Source of the DNA: Myxococcales bacterium
GTDB lineage: Bacteria > Myxococcota_A > Polyangia > Polyangiales > Polyangiaceae
Length of the DNA: 40,774 bases
NCBI GenBank assembly: GCA_016191785.1
Contig: JACPVJ010000118.1
Location: 1 to 40,774 of the forward strand
Direction of reading: 5' to 3'
Of this stretch, positions 18,870 to 27,490 are shown piece by piece (within the stretch, counting starts at the first letter, position 1; every line of letters starts with the position of its first letter). A program made the translations under genes and the position numbers. The notes under the pieces are model-generated. The model saw only the letters and a list, made by a program, of their open reading frames with translations. It was not told the origin of the DNA and did no database searches.

Positions 18870-20975
18870 TCACAGGTTCGTGGCGAAGACCTGGGCGAGG
18901 ATCCCGTCGGTGCCCGGGCGACCGAAGACCCAGCGGTGGGGCGCCAGCTTCGATGACAGCGGTGGAGTGGCGATCGTCTTCGACGCGCCGTCGGCCAACG
19001 GACCCGTCTCGAAGCGCGCCACCGTTCCGATGACGGTGGTGGACAGGCCCGTGGCATCGGCGAACGGCGCGGAGTACATCGTCACGAGCTCGACGCTGGC
19101 CCCGGAGCGGTTCTCGACCTTGAAGAAGTCGCCCGTGGCGAGAAACGCGTCGACCGCGGGTCGCAGGCGAATGCCCGCGCCGTATTTCTCGACGACGAAG
19201 GTGCTCGTGGGGAGCGTCGGATCGGCGAAGAGGTCGACGACCGGCCCGGGCGGAGCGGTGCACGGGTTCTTCGGCGCCGGCCCGGTGGGGGTCCCCTCCG
19301 GCCAGTACACGGGCACGCAACGCGAGTCCGAGGCGCCGCCCCGAGAAACCGTCGTCACGTCGACCCGGTAGGCGTTGAAGGCGTCTTTCGCCAGCGCCGG
19401 GTCGTCGATGCGCGGAAGGAACCACGTCATCGCCGGGAGCGAGCCATCGGCCTTGGGCCGGTACACGTGGCGCAGGAGCACCGGGCCGCTCTCGCCGCGT
19501 CGGACGATCACCTCGACGTGGTCCATGGTGAACTTACCGAAGCAGGTGGCCACGAACCGAATCGGTACGCCGCAGGCAGCAGCATTCACTAGCGCGTAGG
19601 GCACTCCGATGTCGTTCGTGACGTAGCAACTCACCGGCATGGGCGTCACGTCAACGGGTGACGGCAGCGGCGTCGCGGCGATCGACGGCGACGTACCGAC
19701 CGGAAAACGGCGCGTCGTCACGACCGCACCGGCGGTGCTCCAAGAGCCGACATCGGGGGTTCGCATGCGCACCACGTCGTCATCGGTGACGGGGGTGACC
19801 GGCTCACCGTGCAAGCAGGTTGCCGGCAGGGCCATCTGCAAGAGCGCCGCCCGCGGGTCGTTCTCCAGCGTGCCCGCCTCGGTCGGCGGAGCGGCGAACG
19901 AGCTCGAAGAGGGCGACGGAGGCGGCCCCGGCGGCGGAACATGGGCATCGAACCCGATCAGCGCGCGGTCCACATGCGCGTCGAGCGCGTCGAGCGCCGC
20001 AGCGTAGGCATTCCAGTCGATGGTCGCTTCGTTGCCCTTCGCTGCCTTGTCGACGATGGCATCGACGACCAGGAGATAGGCGTCCACGTCCTTTGCCGGG
20101 TCCTCGGCGGCCATCGCGGGGAGGAGCGTCGCGGCCTTCAGCGTCGCCAAGGCCGGCGAGCTAGAGACCGGCGCCGCGCCCTCGGCAAAGGGTGCGAAGG
20201 AACCAGGCTTGGCACCCAGCGGAGCGAGCAACGACGCGACGGACGCGACCACCTCCTTGGCGGCCGCCGCGGTCGCTGGTGCGGGCACGAGGACGCCGTC
20301 CGTGAGTGCGTAGAGCGCCTTCACCTGGGTGAACGATGCCGGCAACTCTTGAGCGAACTGGAACTCGGCGAGCGCGGGTTTCACGCCGGCGAGAGCGGTG
20401 AACTTCGGCGAGAGCGCGGCCTTGTCCGAGGCGCTCAGCTTGCCGGTCTGGTCGAGGAGGTTCGCGAACCCGATGGCGGTGTGTGCCGCGGCGACCCAGC
20501 GTAGTCGCTCGAGCCCATCGAGGGCTGCGAGGAGCGCGGCGCGCAGCGCGGGGCGCGACGTCGCGAACTGCGCGAGCACTTCGTCGGCAGGGACGCGCGA
20601 CGGGCAGCCATAGGGCGAGTTCGCGCAGTCAGCAGATCCGACGTGGACGACGCGCTCAGCGGCAGCGCCGACCAACAAGGGGTCGCCGCCGACGAACAGT
20701 CGGTCGACCGTGCCCGCGCCAGCCGCCGCCAAGGTGGCTGTCATGGCGCGCACCGACGCGAGCTCCGTCGCGAACGGACCCTGGCTGGGGTCGAGCGAGT
20801 CGAGCACGCTCGGGGGCTTCGCGGACGAATCGGCATCGGCGTCGGCGCCGGAGTCGGCGGGAGCGTCGGCACCACCGTCGGTCGGCGATGAGTGCGAGCC
20901 TCCCGTCTCGGACGAGCTGCAGGCGACAAGGTACGCGAGCGGAGCGAGGACGACGGCGCAGACGAGTCGTTTCAT
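18870..20975 (-). CDS. Large lipoprotein of unknown function
   Basis: A 701-residue lipoprotein (signal LAPLAYLVAC, acylated Cys about 19; then a Ser/Gly/Asp-rich linker to about 55). Residues 60-345 are mainly helical and Ala-rich (SKPPSVLDSLDPSQG, LRAALLAALDGLERLRW, ATAAAAKEVVASVASLLA); a Pro/Ser linker PPPGPPPSPSSSS follows; residues about 385-700 are beta-rich with eight or so cysteines (PVSCYVTNDIG, VRFVATCFGKF-like segments, HVEVIVRRGE). The last part reads like an adhesion or immunoglobulin-type domain set. I recognise no named family. It starts 32 bp after the papain-like peptidase gene on the same strand and is probably cotranscribed with it, making it a candidate partner, inhibitor or target. 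Confidence 0.7.
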   Translation of the reverse strand: MKRLVCAVVLAPLAYLVACSSSETGGSHSSPTDGGADAPADSGADADADSSAKPPSVLDSLDPSQGPFATELASVRAMTATLAAAGAGTVDRLFVGGDPLLVGAAAERVVHVGSADCANSPYGCPSRVPADEVLAQFATSRPALRAALLAALDGLERLRWVAAAHTAIGFANLLDQTGKLSASDKAALSPKFTALAGVKPALAEFQFAQELPASFTQVKALYALTDGVLVPAPATAAAAKEVVASVASLLAPLGAKPGSFAPFAEGAAPVSSSPALATLKAATLLPAMAAEDPAKDVDAYLLVVDAIVDKAAKGNEATIDWNAYAAALDALDAHVDRALIGFDAHVPPPGPPPSPSSSSFAAPPTEAGTLENDPRAALLQMALPATCLHGEPVTPVTDDDVVRMRTPDVGSWSTAGAVVTTRRFPVGTSPSIAATPLPSPVDVTPMPVSCYVTNDIGVPYALVNAAACGVPIRFVATCFGKFTMDHVEVIVRRGESGPVLLRHVYRPKADGSLPAMTWFLPRIDDPALAKDAFNAYRVDVTTVSRGGASDSRCVPVYWPEGTPTGPAPKNPCTAPPGPVVDLFADPTLPTSTFVVEKYGAGIRLRPAVDAFLATGDFFKVENRSGASVELVTMYSAPFADATGLSTTVIGTVARFETGPLADGASKTIATPPLSSKLAPHRWVFGRPGTDGILAQVFATNL

Positions 20976-21007
20976 GGACAGCACGGGGGTGGTTACGGGG
21001 TTCGTTC

Positions 21008-23569
21008 TCAGGTGCCTTGGCACGCCGAAGACGCGCAGGGGGTGCGGAGGCGAAGCCGCTCGATGCTCCAACCGGCTCGGCGGAACGCGGCGAAGTTGAT
21101 CGCGAAGTAACCTCGGTGCCCTGACGCTGCGCCCCAGTTGTTCTGCAGGATGAAGACGGACCGGTAGACGTCGGGGCTCTCGAGGGGACCGCGCACGTAG
21201 AAGCCGACGATGTTGAGGGCGTGACCGCCCTCGAATCGATACCAGTCGAGCGGGCAGGCATCGAGCTCGGGCGGCAGGTACCAGGTCATTCCACCCTGGA
21301 GGAACGGAAAGGACACGATGCCAGGGCCCCGCGGGACGATCGCGGAAGAGAACGAGAACTTGACGGGGACACCGCGCCTGAGCTCGCTGATCACCGTCTG
21401 AATGGCTGCATCGCGATCGCTGAAGTCGAGCACTTCGTAGGCCGACGGCTGGTACGACCTCGCCAGGGACCACGGCCCCTGAGCGAGCGGATCGAGCGCG
21501 AGGTCGTGGGTCAGGCGCTGCTCGGAATACGCTCGGTAGGCGCCGATGGGTGGAGTGCCGCGGCTGGCGCAGAAGCCGGAGCGCCAGAAGCCAGCGAAGT
21601 AGCCTGCGGCGCCGGGCGTCCCCGTGGTCTGGCAATACCCCTTGGAGAGCACGCCCGACCGGTGCACCCAGTCGTCCCCCGTATCCCACTCCTCTCGTGC
21701 CGGCCACCAGGCCTCCGGGATCAGCGGGTACTGCACGGCGTCTGCGATGGGCGTGCCGGTGGTGGGCGGCAGCCCTCCGTCGTCGGAGTCGTTGCGCGTG
21801 TGCACGCGGGTGAACAGCATCGAGAGGTAGCCACCCACGGAATGGGCAGTGCGCGGCTCGGGGATCGAGATGGCCACCCCGTCGACCACTGCGAAGCGAC
21901 GCATTCCCAGGTCGTCGACATATCGGTTGAGCACGGCCTCGCGGTGCTGCACGTCGGCGTGGGTGGAACACGTTCCCCAGATGTTCTGCTTGCCCGCCAG
22001 GAACGGGGTGAGCACGTCGTGCAAGCTGAGCCGGTCGAGGTAGCCCGGCGCGGGCGGGAACGACTCGGGCTCGATGGGGTCGGCCTGCGTGGGGCACGCA
22101 GACGCGGTCAAGGCGCCGTCGCAGGTCGTATACGTGCCGACCAGCTCGGTCGCGTGGGCATTGAGGGCGCAGGCCCCGGGGGGCGGCGGCGGCGAGGGCG
22201 GCGGGGCGTTGGGTGGCGGCGGCGAGCCCTGGGCCGCCAAATCGTTGATCCGCCGCTCTTCGATGCTCGGCGAGACGAGCATGCGCGAAATGGGGCTCTG
22301 GGCAGCGACCGGCTCGACGAACGAGCGCTCGAGGTGCGCCCGCGACAGCTCGGCGAACGCCGACGCATACCCAGGGGGCAGCTGCACGTTGGCCGGCGGA
22401 ACCGCTGGGAGCTGGGCTTCGTGCAGCGGCAGCGAGCCATTGCTGGCGACGTAAGCCATCGCCGAGCTCGGGAACCAGCCGGCCGGCGCGAGGTCGATGT
22501 GGGTCGCCGGGTCCCAGGGCTCGGGCGGTGGCCCCGACAGGCGCTGGAGCTGAACGCCGGCGCTCGGCACGAGCAAGTGCCAGCGCTCGAAGTAGATCAC
22601 GTCGAGACGGTCGGCAGGGTCGACCTCCCGGGCGATGCCGCGGTTGTCGAGGACCTCACTCTGGTAGGTGCCTTCGGTGGTGATGGGCGGCGCGCGGAAC
22701 ACCTTGTGGCTGGAGAGCGGCGTGTCCATGAAGCTCGCCGACCAGCCGGCGCCCCCGGTCGCGAAGGCGTGACGACCGGGATTCGAGACCTCCGCCGCGG
22801 TGTTGTACGATCGCGCGACGCCGCGCCCGGTGAGGTGCACACCCCAGTTGTTCGGCATCTCGGCCCCGCCGGCGAGCTCGTGAACCAGCGTCGAGCCGTC
22901 GAAGGTGGCGAGCTGCCGCAAGCGCAGCGCCTTTCGGTCGCGGTCTTCTTCCACTTCCACGAAGCCGACCACGTAGCCGCCGCGCTTCACGGCGAACTGC
23001 AGCGCTGGGTACGCGGAGTAGGGGTGGCCGGGCCCGGGCACGGTGAGCGGCTGAGGAAGAGGGCTCCAGAGCGCGGGGTCGAGGCGCTCGGGCGCCCAGA
23101 GCGAGGTGGGGAGCCCGATCTCCATCGGCGTCGAGCGCCAGGCGAACGCGACCTCTTTGCCTGCCACGTGGAGCGCTGCGGTGAGCAGCCACATCTCCTT
23201 CGGCCGGCGTGTGCGGTCTTTCTCGAACCACTCGCGCTTCACTCGCAGGTCGACGACCACCCTGCGGGCGGCATGGTCGTAGCGATACGCGAAGGGCTCG
23301 AGCGCCGCGCCCGTGTCCAGCGCGCCGACCACGCCAAGCTTCACCTTCACGTCCTTCGAGTCGACGTGGGCGTAGTCGATGACGACCCGCAGCCACCCCG
23401 GTTGCATCGAGCGGACGTGTCGGATGACCATCGACGGCGCGAAGTCGAACGGGCCCGGCAGCTGCTCAGCGCGTTCGCTCGGGGTCTCGGACGCGACGGT
23501 GCAACCCAGAAGCAGCGGCGCTGCGAGCCAGGGGAACACGAGCGCCGCGGATCGGGATCGGCTCTTCAT
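21008..23569 (-). CDS. Papain-like cysteine-peptidase lipoprotein
   Basis: An 853-residue lipoprotein (signal LAAPLLLGC, acylated Cys about 23). Residues 35-445 are an unrecognised, largely beta N-terminal region; a Pro-rich linker lies at 449-465. The C-terminal part has a complete papain-type active site: Gln528 and Cys534 in KQNIWGTCSTHADV (the Q-x5-C spacing of papain), His783 in EGGHALNIVGFYV, and Asn810 in LQNNWG, where papain has NSWG. It therefore looks like an active C1-family peptidase displayed on the cell surface. Its disulfide-forming cysteines are also plausible (residues 646-667). GAGG lies 11 bases before ATG. It is followed 32 bp later by the large lipoprotein gene. A role in predation or processing of surface proteins is only a guess. 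Confidence 0.8.
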   Translation of the reverse strand: MKSRSRSAALVFPWLAAPLLLGCTVASETPSERAEQLPGPFDFAPSMVIRHVRSMQPGWLRVVIDYAHVDSKDVKVKLGVVGALDTGAALEPFAYRYDHAARRVVVDLRVKREWFEKDRTRRPKEMWLLTAALHVAGKEVAFAWRSTPMEIGLPTSLWAPERLDPALWSPLPQPLTVPGPGHPYSAYPALQFAVKRGGYVVGFVEVEEDRDRKALRLRQLATFDGSTLVHELAGGAEMPNNWGVHLTGRGVARSYNTAAEVSNPGRHAFATGGAGWSASFMDTPLSSHKVFRAPPITTEGTYQSEVLDNRGIAREVDPADRLDVIYFERWHLLVPSAGVQLQRLSGPPPEPWDPATHIDLAPAGWFPSSAMAYVASNGSLPLHEAQLPAVPPANVQLPPGYASAFAELSRAHLERSFVEPVAAQSPISRMLVSPSIEERRINDLAAQGSPPPPNAPPPSPPPPPGACALNAHATELVGTYTTCDGALTASACPTQADPIEPESFPPAPGYLDRLSLHDVLTPFLAGKQNIWGTCSTHADVQHREAVLNRYVDDLGMRRFAVVDGVAISIPEPRTAHSVGGYLSMLFTRVHTRNDSDDGGLPPTTGTPIADAVQYPLIPEAWWPAREEWDTGDDWVHRSGVLSKGYCQTTGTPGAAGYFAGFWRSGFCASRGTPPIGAYRAYSEQRLTHDLALDPLAQGPWSLARSYQPSAYEVLDFSDRDAAIQTVISELRRGVPVKFSFSSAIVPRGPGIVSFPFLQGGMTWYLPPELDACPLDWYRFEGGHALNIVGFYVRGPLESPDVYRSVFILQNNWGAASGHRGYFAINFAAFRRAGWSIERLRLRTPCASSACQGT

Positions 23570-23594
23570 CGTTTCGACCTCGGGCGGAGGCCGA

Positions 23595-23623
23595 CTTTTG
23601 CCGGGTCAGCGCCGGTCCGTCAA
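23595..23623 (-). promoter_or_regulatory. Candidate promoter of the peptidase gene
   Basis: On the minus strand TTGACG (23623-23618) is followed after 16 bases by GCAAAAG (23601-23595), 25 bases before the ATG. The same two elements with 17-base spacing occur before the LRR lipoprotein gene. The -10-like CAAAAG does not fit the housekeeping consensus, so an alternative sigma factor is possible. Confidence 0.3.
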
Positions 23624-23686
23624 TGAGGATGAGTGGCGCCGCGACGCGGACCCCGCTCGGCGCCCGCCCCCGCGACCCACCCGCCG

Positions 23687-24256
23687 CTACGGCTCGCTCG
23701 GCGTGAGATCGATGGGGTTGGTGGGCGAGCCTTGGTGCAGCCCGCCGTCGCCGACCCAGTAGATGTAGGCGGGCGCAGGCGCGTCGTCCAAATAGACATC
23801 GACGCGCACGGTGGCGCCCGGCGTGGTCTCGAAGGTGAACCCGTCGAAGTCCAGGGTGTTGGTGGCGACCATCCGCACGCCGCTGGACGTCCGCCACGCG
23901 ACGGAGTCCGAACCCTCGAGCCCCTCGGCCGCGAAGTCGACGAGCTCGCTCTTTTCGTCGACCGCCACGATGATGTCCCACGGGCAGTCGTAGTCGGTGA
24001 TGGCCGTGTCGCACGCGGTGAAGACTCGCCACTTGCCGCCCTGCTCGTACTCGACGAACGCCCCCGCGCCCTGACCGGGCTCGATCTCGGCGAGCGTTGC
24101 GCCGGTGTCGATCGTGCTCTCGGCGGCGTCATCGGGCGGGATGTACGAGTCGCAGCCGGGGCCCGCGCAGTGCGCGCCACCGTCGTGATCGCCCATGCAT
24201 CCGACGAGCGCGAGGGACGCGAGCGAGCAACACCAAGCAAGCCAACGAACACTCAT
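23687..24256 (-). CDS. Small Cys-containing lipoprotein
   Basis: A 189-residue lipoprotein: signal SLASLALVGC puts the acylated Cys at about 20, followed by a His/Gly/Asp/Cys segment (GDHDGGAHCAGPGCD). The remainder (about 60-185) is a compact beta-rich domain with a likely disulfide between cysteines near 82 and 91 and a WDIIVAVDEKS strand. No family recognised. The start codon lies 8 bp after the stop of the DUF6600 gene, so the two belong to one transcript; the peptidase gene follows after 117 bp with its own promoter-like element. Confidence 0.62.
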   Translation of the reverse strand: MSVRWLAWCCSLASLALVGCMGDHDGGAHCAGPGCDSYIPPDDAAESTIDTGATLAEIEPGQGAGAFVEYEQGGKWRVFTACDTAITDYDCPWDIIVAVDEKSELVDFAAEGLEGSDSVAWRTSSGVRMVATNTLDFDGFTFETTPGATVRVDVYLDDAPAPAYIYWVGDGGLHQGSPTNPIDLTPSEP

Positions 24257-24264
24257 GGAGAACC

Positions 24265-25479
24265 TCAGCGACGACGACCGGGTCGGCCCCGGGCAGGGGC
24301 CGGAGCGGGGGGGCGATAGGACGGAACGGGAGCCGGCGAACGATAGCCCGAAGGTGGCGACGAGCGCGATGGAGGAGACGCGCGCGACGGCTCGGGCGAT
24401 CGGTACGGCTCGGGCGAACGCGACGGCGGCGCCGCCCGCGACGGTGCCGAGGGGCGCGACGGCGGCGCCGCCCGCGACGGTGCCGAGGGGCGCGACGGCG
24501 GCGAGGGGTTGGACGGGGACCAGGCGTGCGACGGCGCGCGACGATCGGTGGGGCGCGCGCTCGGCCACGACGAGCGCGAATCAGGGGCCGGGCTGCGCTG
24601 CCCGCCGCTACGGCCTGGGAGCGCGCGCGCGTCGGGCCCTGGGCGGCGACCCGGCGTGACGATCTTCGCGTTGCGGTCGCTGGCCTTCTGCCGCGACGCC
24701 GCGACGGCCTTGGGGTGCGCTGGCGTGTGGGCCTTGGGGACCGCGTTCGCGGGCACGTAGGCCCGCTTCGGCGAAGGCCCCGCCCAGGCGGGCGAGCCGC
24801 GGGGCGGCACGTAGCGGTGCGAGTGCGCGGCGATGTCGTGCACGTGATGGTGATCGTGCACGATGTACGAGTGCATGTGGTGGTGGTACGCGTACGCGCT
24901 GGGGCAGAACACCCACGGCGTGTACAGGCCGAACCACACGCCGACCGCCACGCCGTCGAACCAGACGTAGTCCGGCGGCATGGGCGCCCAGCCCACATAC
25001 GCGTAGCCCGGATCGGCCACGCGCCAGGTGACCCAAGCGTGCGCGTACTGCCGACCCGGGATCCAGGCCCAGCCGGTGCCGCTGATCCAGACCCAGCGGC
25101 CGTAGTGGAACGGAACCCAGCCCCACGTATAGTCCGAGACCCAAATCCAGCCGCCGTCGTCCGCCACAGCCCAGTGACCGGAGGTCACGTAGGGTGCGAA
25201 GTCGGCGCCCACCACCTTGCGGTGCGGGATCCACACGCGGCCGTAGGTCGGATCGTCCCGCCACGCGCCGTGGGGCTCGAGCTCTGCGGTGAAGTCAGTG
25301 AGCGCGGCAGGATCGCGATCGTCGTACGGAACCAGCTCGTTTCCGCCGGGGGCGGCGTCGTCGGGCGGCGCGTCGTCCCACTGTGCCTGGGCCGCCGCGA
25401 CCCGGGGCAGCGCCAGCGCCGCGGCCAGCGAGGCCAGGCCCAGGGTGAACAACCGTCGACTCTGCATTGGGACAATCAT
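24265..25479 (-). CDS. DUF6600 domain exported protein
   Basis: A 404-residue protein with a Sec signal (LASLAAALALPRVAAAQA). Residues about 50-200 are rich in Trp, Tyr and Gly in the repeated pattern seen in DUF6600 proteins: YGRVWIPHRKV, GWIWVSDYTWGWVPFHYGRW, GWAWIPGRQYAHAWV. A His cluster (YHHHMHSYIVHDHHHVHD, about 207-224) could bind metal. The C-terminal third is a low-complexity Ser/Pro/Arg/Ala region and ends in Arg-rich GRPGRRR. Family function is unknown; location is periplasm or surface. The ATG at 25479 is preferred because GAGG lies nine bases upstream; a second ATG at 25467 is possible. The small lipoprotein gene follows at 8 bp. Confidence 0.75.
   Translation of the reverse strand: MIVPMQSRRLFTLGLASLAAALALPRVAAAQAQWDDAPPDDAAPGGNELVPYDDRDPAALTDFTAELEPHGAWRDDPTYGRVWIPHRKVVGADFAPYVTSGHWAVADDGGWIWVSDYTWGWVPFHYGRWVWISGTGWAWIPGRQYAHAWVTWRVADPGYAYVGWAPMPPDYVWFDGVAVGVWFGLYTPWVFCPSAYAYHHHMHSYIVHDHHHVHDIAAHSHRYVPPRGSPAWAGPSPKRAYVPANAVPKAHTPAHPKAVAASRQKASDRNAKIVTPGRRPGPDARALPGRSGGQRSPAPDSRSSWPSARPTDRRAPSHAWSPSNPSPPSRPSAPSRAAPPSRPSAPSRAAPPSRSPEPYRSPEPSRASPPSRSSPPSGYRSPAPVPSYRPPAPAPARGRPGRRR
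24419..24503 (-). repeat. 36-bp tandem repeat inside the DUF6600 gene
   Basis: Two identical 36-bp units (24419-24454 and 24455-24490) and a 13-bp partial third. They encode a 12-residue Arg/Ala/Pro/Ser unit twice. As 36 is a multiple of three, copy-number change keeps the frame. Confidence 0.85.
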
Positions 25480-25538
25480 GCGCTTGGCCTCGGGGTCTAG
25501 CAACCGACGTACCGAGGTTGGACGGCGCCGCGCCCGCC

Positions 25539-25582
25539 GCCATTCTTCATGGGCCTGCCGCGGCCAGTTGCGGCCATTCTTC
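25539..25582. repeat. Direct repeats in the moeA leader
   Basis: GCCATTCTTC occurs at 25539-25548 and 25573-25582 (34 bases apart, about three helical turns), and GCGGCCA at 25560-25566 and 25570-25576. They sit in the 206-bp divergent region before moeA and could be protein-binding sites. No conserved molybdenum-cofactor riboswitch pattern was recognised. Confidence 0.3.
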
Positions 25583-25685
25583 TGAATTTCCACGGGGTCC
25601 CGCGGGCCAAGCGAGAACTTCAGGCCGTAGCAGCGAAGCCACACCTGGCTGGCCCGCGAGTATTTTGCGTTAGAGTCCGCCCCCC

Positions 25686-26876
25686 ATGTTGTCGTTCGAC
25701 GAGGCGCGCGAGCGCATCCTGCGAGACGTCGAGCCCCTCGGCACCGAGCGCGTCGCGCTCGACGCCGCCCTGGGCCGCGTGCTGGCCGAGACCCTGACCG
25801 CGACCGCGCCCATGCCCGCGTTCGACTACAGCGCGATGGATGGGTACGCGGTGAGCACCGCCGCGTTCGAGGGCGACGGCCCCTTCACCCTGCCGGTGAT
25901 CGGAGAGAGCCGCACCGGCGGTACGCCGCCGGTCCTGACCGCGGGCAGCGCCTGCCGGATCTTCACCGGCGCTCAGCTGCCCCCGGGCGCCGACGCGGTG
26001 GTGATGCAAGAAGACGTGGAGCGCGACGGCGACCGGGCGAAGCTCACCGCGCGTCCCAAGCCCGGGAGCCACGTGCGCAAGGCCGGCGAAGACCTGGCCG
26101 TGGGACAGGTGGGGCTCGCGCTGGGCATGAGGCTGGGCCCGGCGCAGATCGGCCTCGCGGCGGCCCTCGATCGGGGAGAGCTCGAGGTGTTCCGCCGACC
26201 CCGGATCTCGATCCTGTGCACCGGTGACGAGCTCCGCCCGCCGGGTTCGCGGCCCCAGCCCGGGACCATCCCCGAGTCCAACGGCCACACCATCGCCGCC
26301 ATGGTCCGCACGCTGGGCGCCGACGTGCGCCTCTTGCCCTACGTGCGCGACGATCGCGCCGCGACGCTGGCGGCGGTCGAGAGCGCCCTCGCGGACACGG
26401 ATCTGCTTTTGACCATCGGCGGCGTCAGCGTGGGCGATCACGATCTGGTGAGGCCCGCCCTCGAGAGTGCGGGGGCCGCCCTCGACTTCTGGAAGGTCAA
26501 GATCCGCCCCGGCAAGCCGCTGGCCTATGGCGCCCGGGGTTCGACACGAGTCCTGGGGCTGCCCGGGAACCCGGTGTCCGCGCAGGTCACCTTTGCCCTG
26601 TTCGGCGCCCCGCTCGTGCGCAAGCTCACGGGCGATCGCCGACCGCTGCCGCGGCTTCGGCGCGCGCGCCTCACCCACGCGGTCCGGCAGAAGCCGGGCC
26701 GCACCGCGTTCTTGCGAGCCACCCTGGACGACGATCGAGTCACCGTGCTCGAAAACCAAGCCTCGGGCGCTCCCACCAGCATGGCGTGGGCGGATTGCCT
26801 GGTGATCGTTCCTGCCGAGGCGGAGGGCATCGCGGAGGGTGACGACGCCGCGGTGATCCCCCTCGCGGAAATCTGA
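25686..26876 (+). CDS. moeA: Molybdopterin molybdotransferase MoeA
   Basis: A 396-residue cytoplasmic enzyme that inserts molybdate into adenylylated molybdopterin. The N-terminal FDYSAMDGYAV motif is at about 39-49, the FTGAQLPPGADAVVMQED segment near 97-115, the MogA-like core has SILCTGDEL, GGVSVGDHDLV and PGKPLAYG, and GLPGNPVSAQ follows near 290-300. Length and domain order match functional MoeA. Its TGA shares one base with the ATG of mobA, so the two are translationally linked. TAGAGT lies nine bases before the ATG; there is no ribosome binding site. Confidence 0.96.
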   Translation: MLSFDEARERILRDVEPLGTERVALDAALGRVLAETLTATAPMPAFDYSAMDGYAVSTAAFEGDGPFTLPVIGESRTGGTPPVLTAGSACRIFTGAQLPPGADAVVMQEDVERDGDRAKLTARPKPGSHVRKAGEDLAVGQVGLALGMRLGPAQIGLAAALDRGELEVFRRPRISILCTGDELRPPGSRPQPGTIPESNGHTIAAMVRTLGADVRLLPYVRDDRAATLAAVESALADTDLLLTIGGVSVGDHDLVRPALESAGAALDFWKVKIRPGKPLAYGARGSTRVLGLPGNPVSAQVTFALFGAPLVRKLTGDRRPLPRLRRARLTHAVRQKPGRTAFLRATLDDDRVTVLENQASGAPTSMAWADCLVIVPAEAEGIAEGDDAAVIPLAEI

Positions 26877-27445
26877 TGAGCGCTCCCTTGGTCGGAATCT
26901 TCGTCGGCGGCAAGGGGCGGCGCATGGGGGGCGTGGCCAAGGGCTTGCTCACCGCGCCCGGCGGCGACGAGACCCTGGTCGCGCGGCTCGCGCGCGTGGT
27001 GCGCGAGGCCTACGGCGACGTCGATCTGGTGCTGGTCGGTAGCGCGGAGGCCTACGCCGCCCACGCGCTGCCGAGCCTTTGCGACGACCCACCGGGCGTC
27101 GGCCCGATCGGCGGGCTCGTCGCGCTCTTGGCCGAGGGTCGGCGGCGCGGGGCGCCGTTCGTGGTGACCCTCGCCTGCGACCTGCCCTACGTGAGCGCCG
27201 CGCTCTTGACCCAGCTACGCGCGCACGCACCCGGCGCGCCAGCAGTTGCAGCGCGGCAAGGCACGCGCTGGCAACCGCTCTGCGCGCGCTTCGATCCGAA
27301 CGCGGCCCACCCGGTGGCGCAGGCGCTCGCCGCAGCAGGCACGCGTTCACTCCAACCGGTGCTCGATCAGCTCGACTGCATCGAGCTGCGCGTCGACACC
27401 GATCAGGACCTCCGCGACTGGGACGAGCCGGGCGACGTCGAGTAG
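26876..27445 (+). CDS. mobA: Molybdenum cofactor guanylyltransferase MobA
   Basis: A 189-residue enzyme that joins GMP to molybdenum cofactor to make the guanine dinucleotide form used by DMSO-reductase-type enzymes. The GTP-binding GGKGRRMGGVAKGLL lies at about residues 11-25 (family LAGGxSxRMGxxK, here with the first Ala-Gly replaced by Val-Gly), PPGVGPIGGLVALL follows near 73, and the Mg-binding ACDLPYVS near 101. Its presence implies that some molybdoenzyme here needs the bis-MGD cofactor. The start overlaps the moeA stop by one base. Confidence 0.9.
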   Translation: MSAPLVGIFVGGKGRRMGGVAKGLLTAPGGDETLVARLARVVREAYGDVDLVLVGSAEAYAAHALPSLCDDPPGVGPIGGLVALLAEGRRRGAPFVVTLACDLPYVSAALLTQLRAHAPGAPAVAARQGTRWQPLCARFDPNAAHPVAQALAAAGTRSLQPVLDQLDCIELRVDTDQDLRDWDEPGDVE

Positions 27446-27454
27446 CGCTCCGGG

Positions 27455-27482
27455 TTGCGAACCGCAGCGCCGCGGGTATCAT
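27455..27482 (+). promoter_or_regulatory. Candidate promoter of the Uma2 gene
   Basis: TTGCGA (27455-27460) and TATCAT (27477-27482) are 16 bases apart. TATCAT ends eight bases before the ATG at 27491, so transcription would begin about at the start codon. No ribosome binding site is visible. Confidence 0.35.
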
Positions 27483-27490
27483 CGATCTCG

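Noticed and set aside
21221..23626. A long plus-strand open frame opposite the peptidase gene
   Set aside because: Same composition artefact; the minus strand has a full papain-type active site.
24097..25500. A 467-codon open frame on the plus strand
   Set aside because: Antisense to the DUF6600 gene and Arg-rich from start to end; no ribosome binding site or domain.
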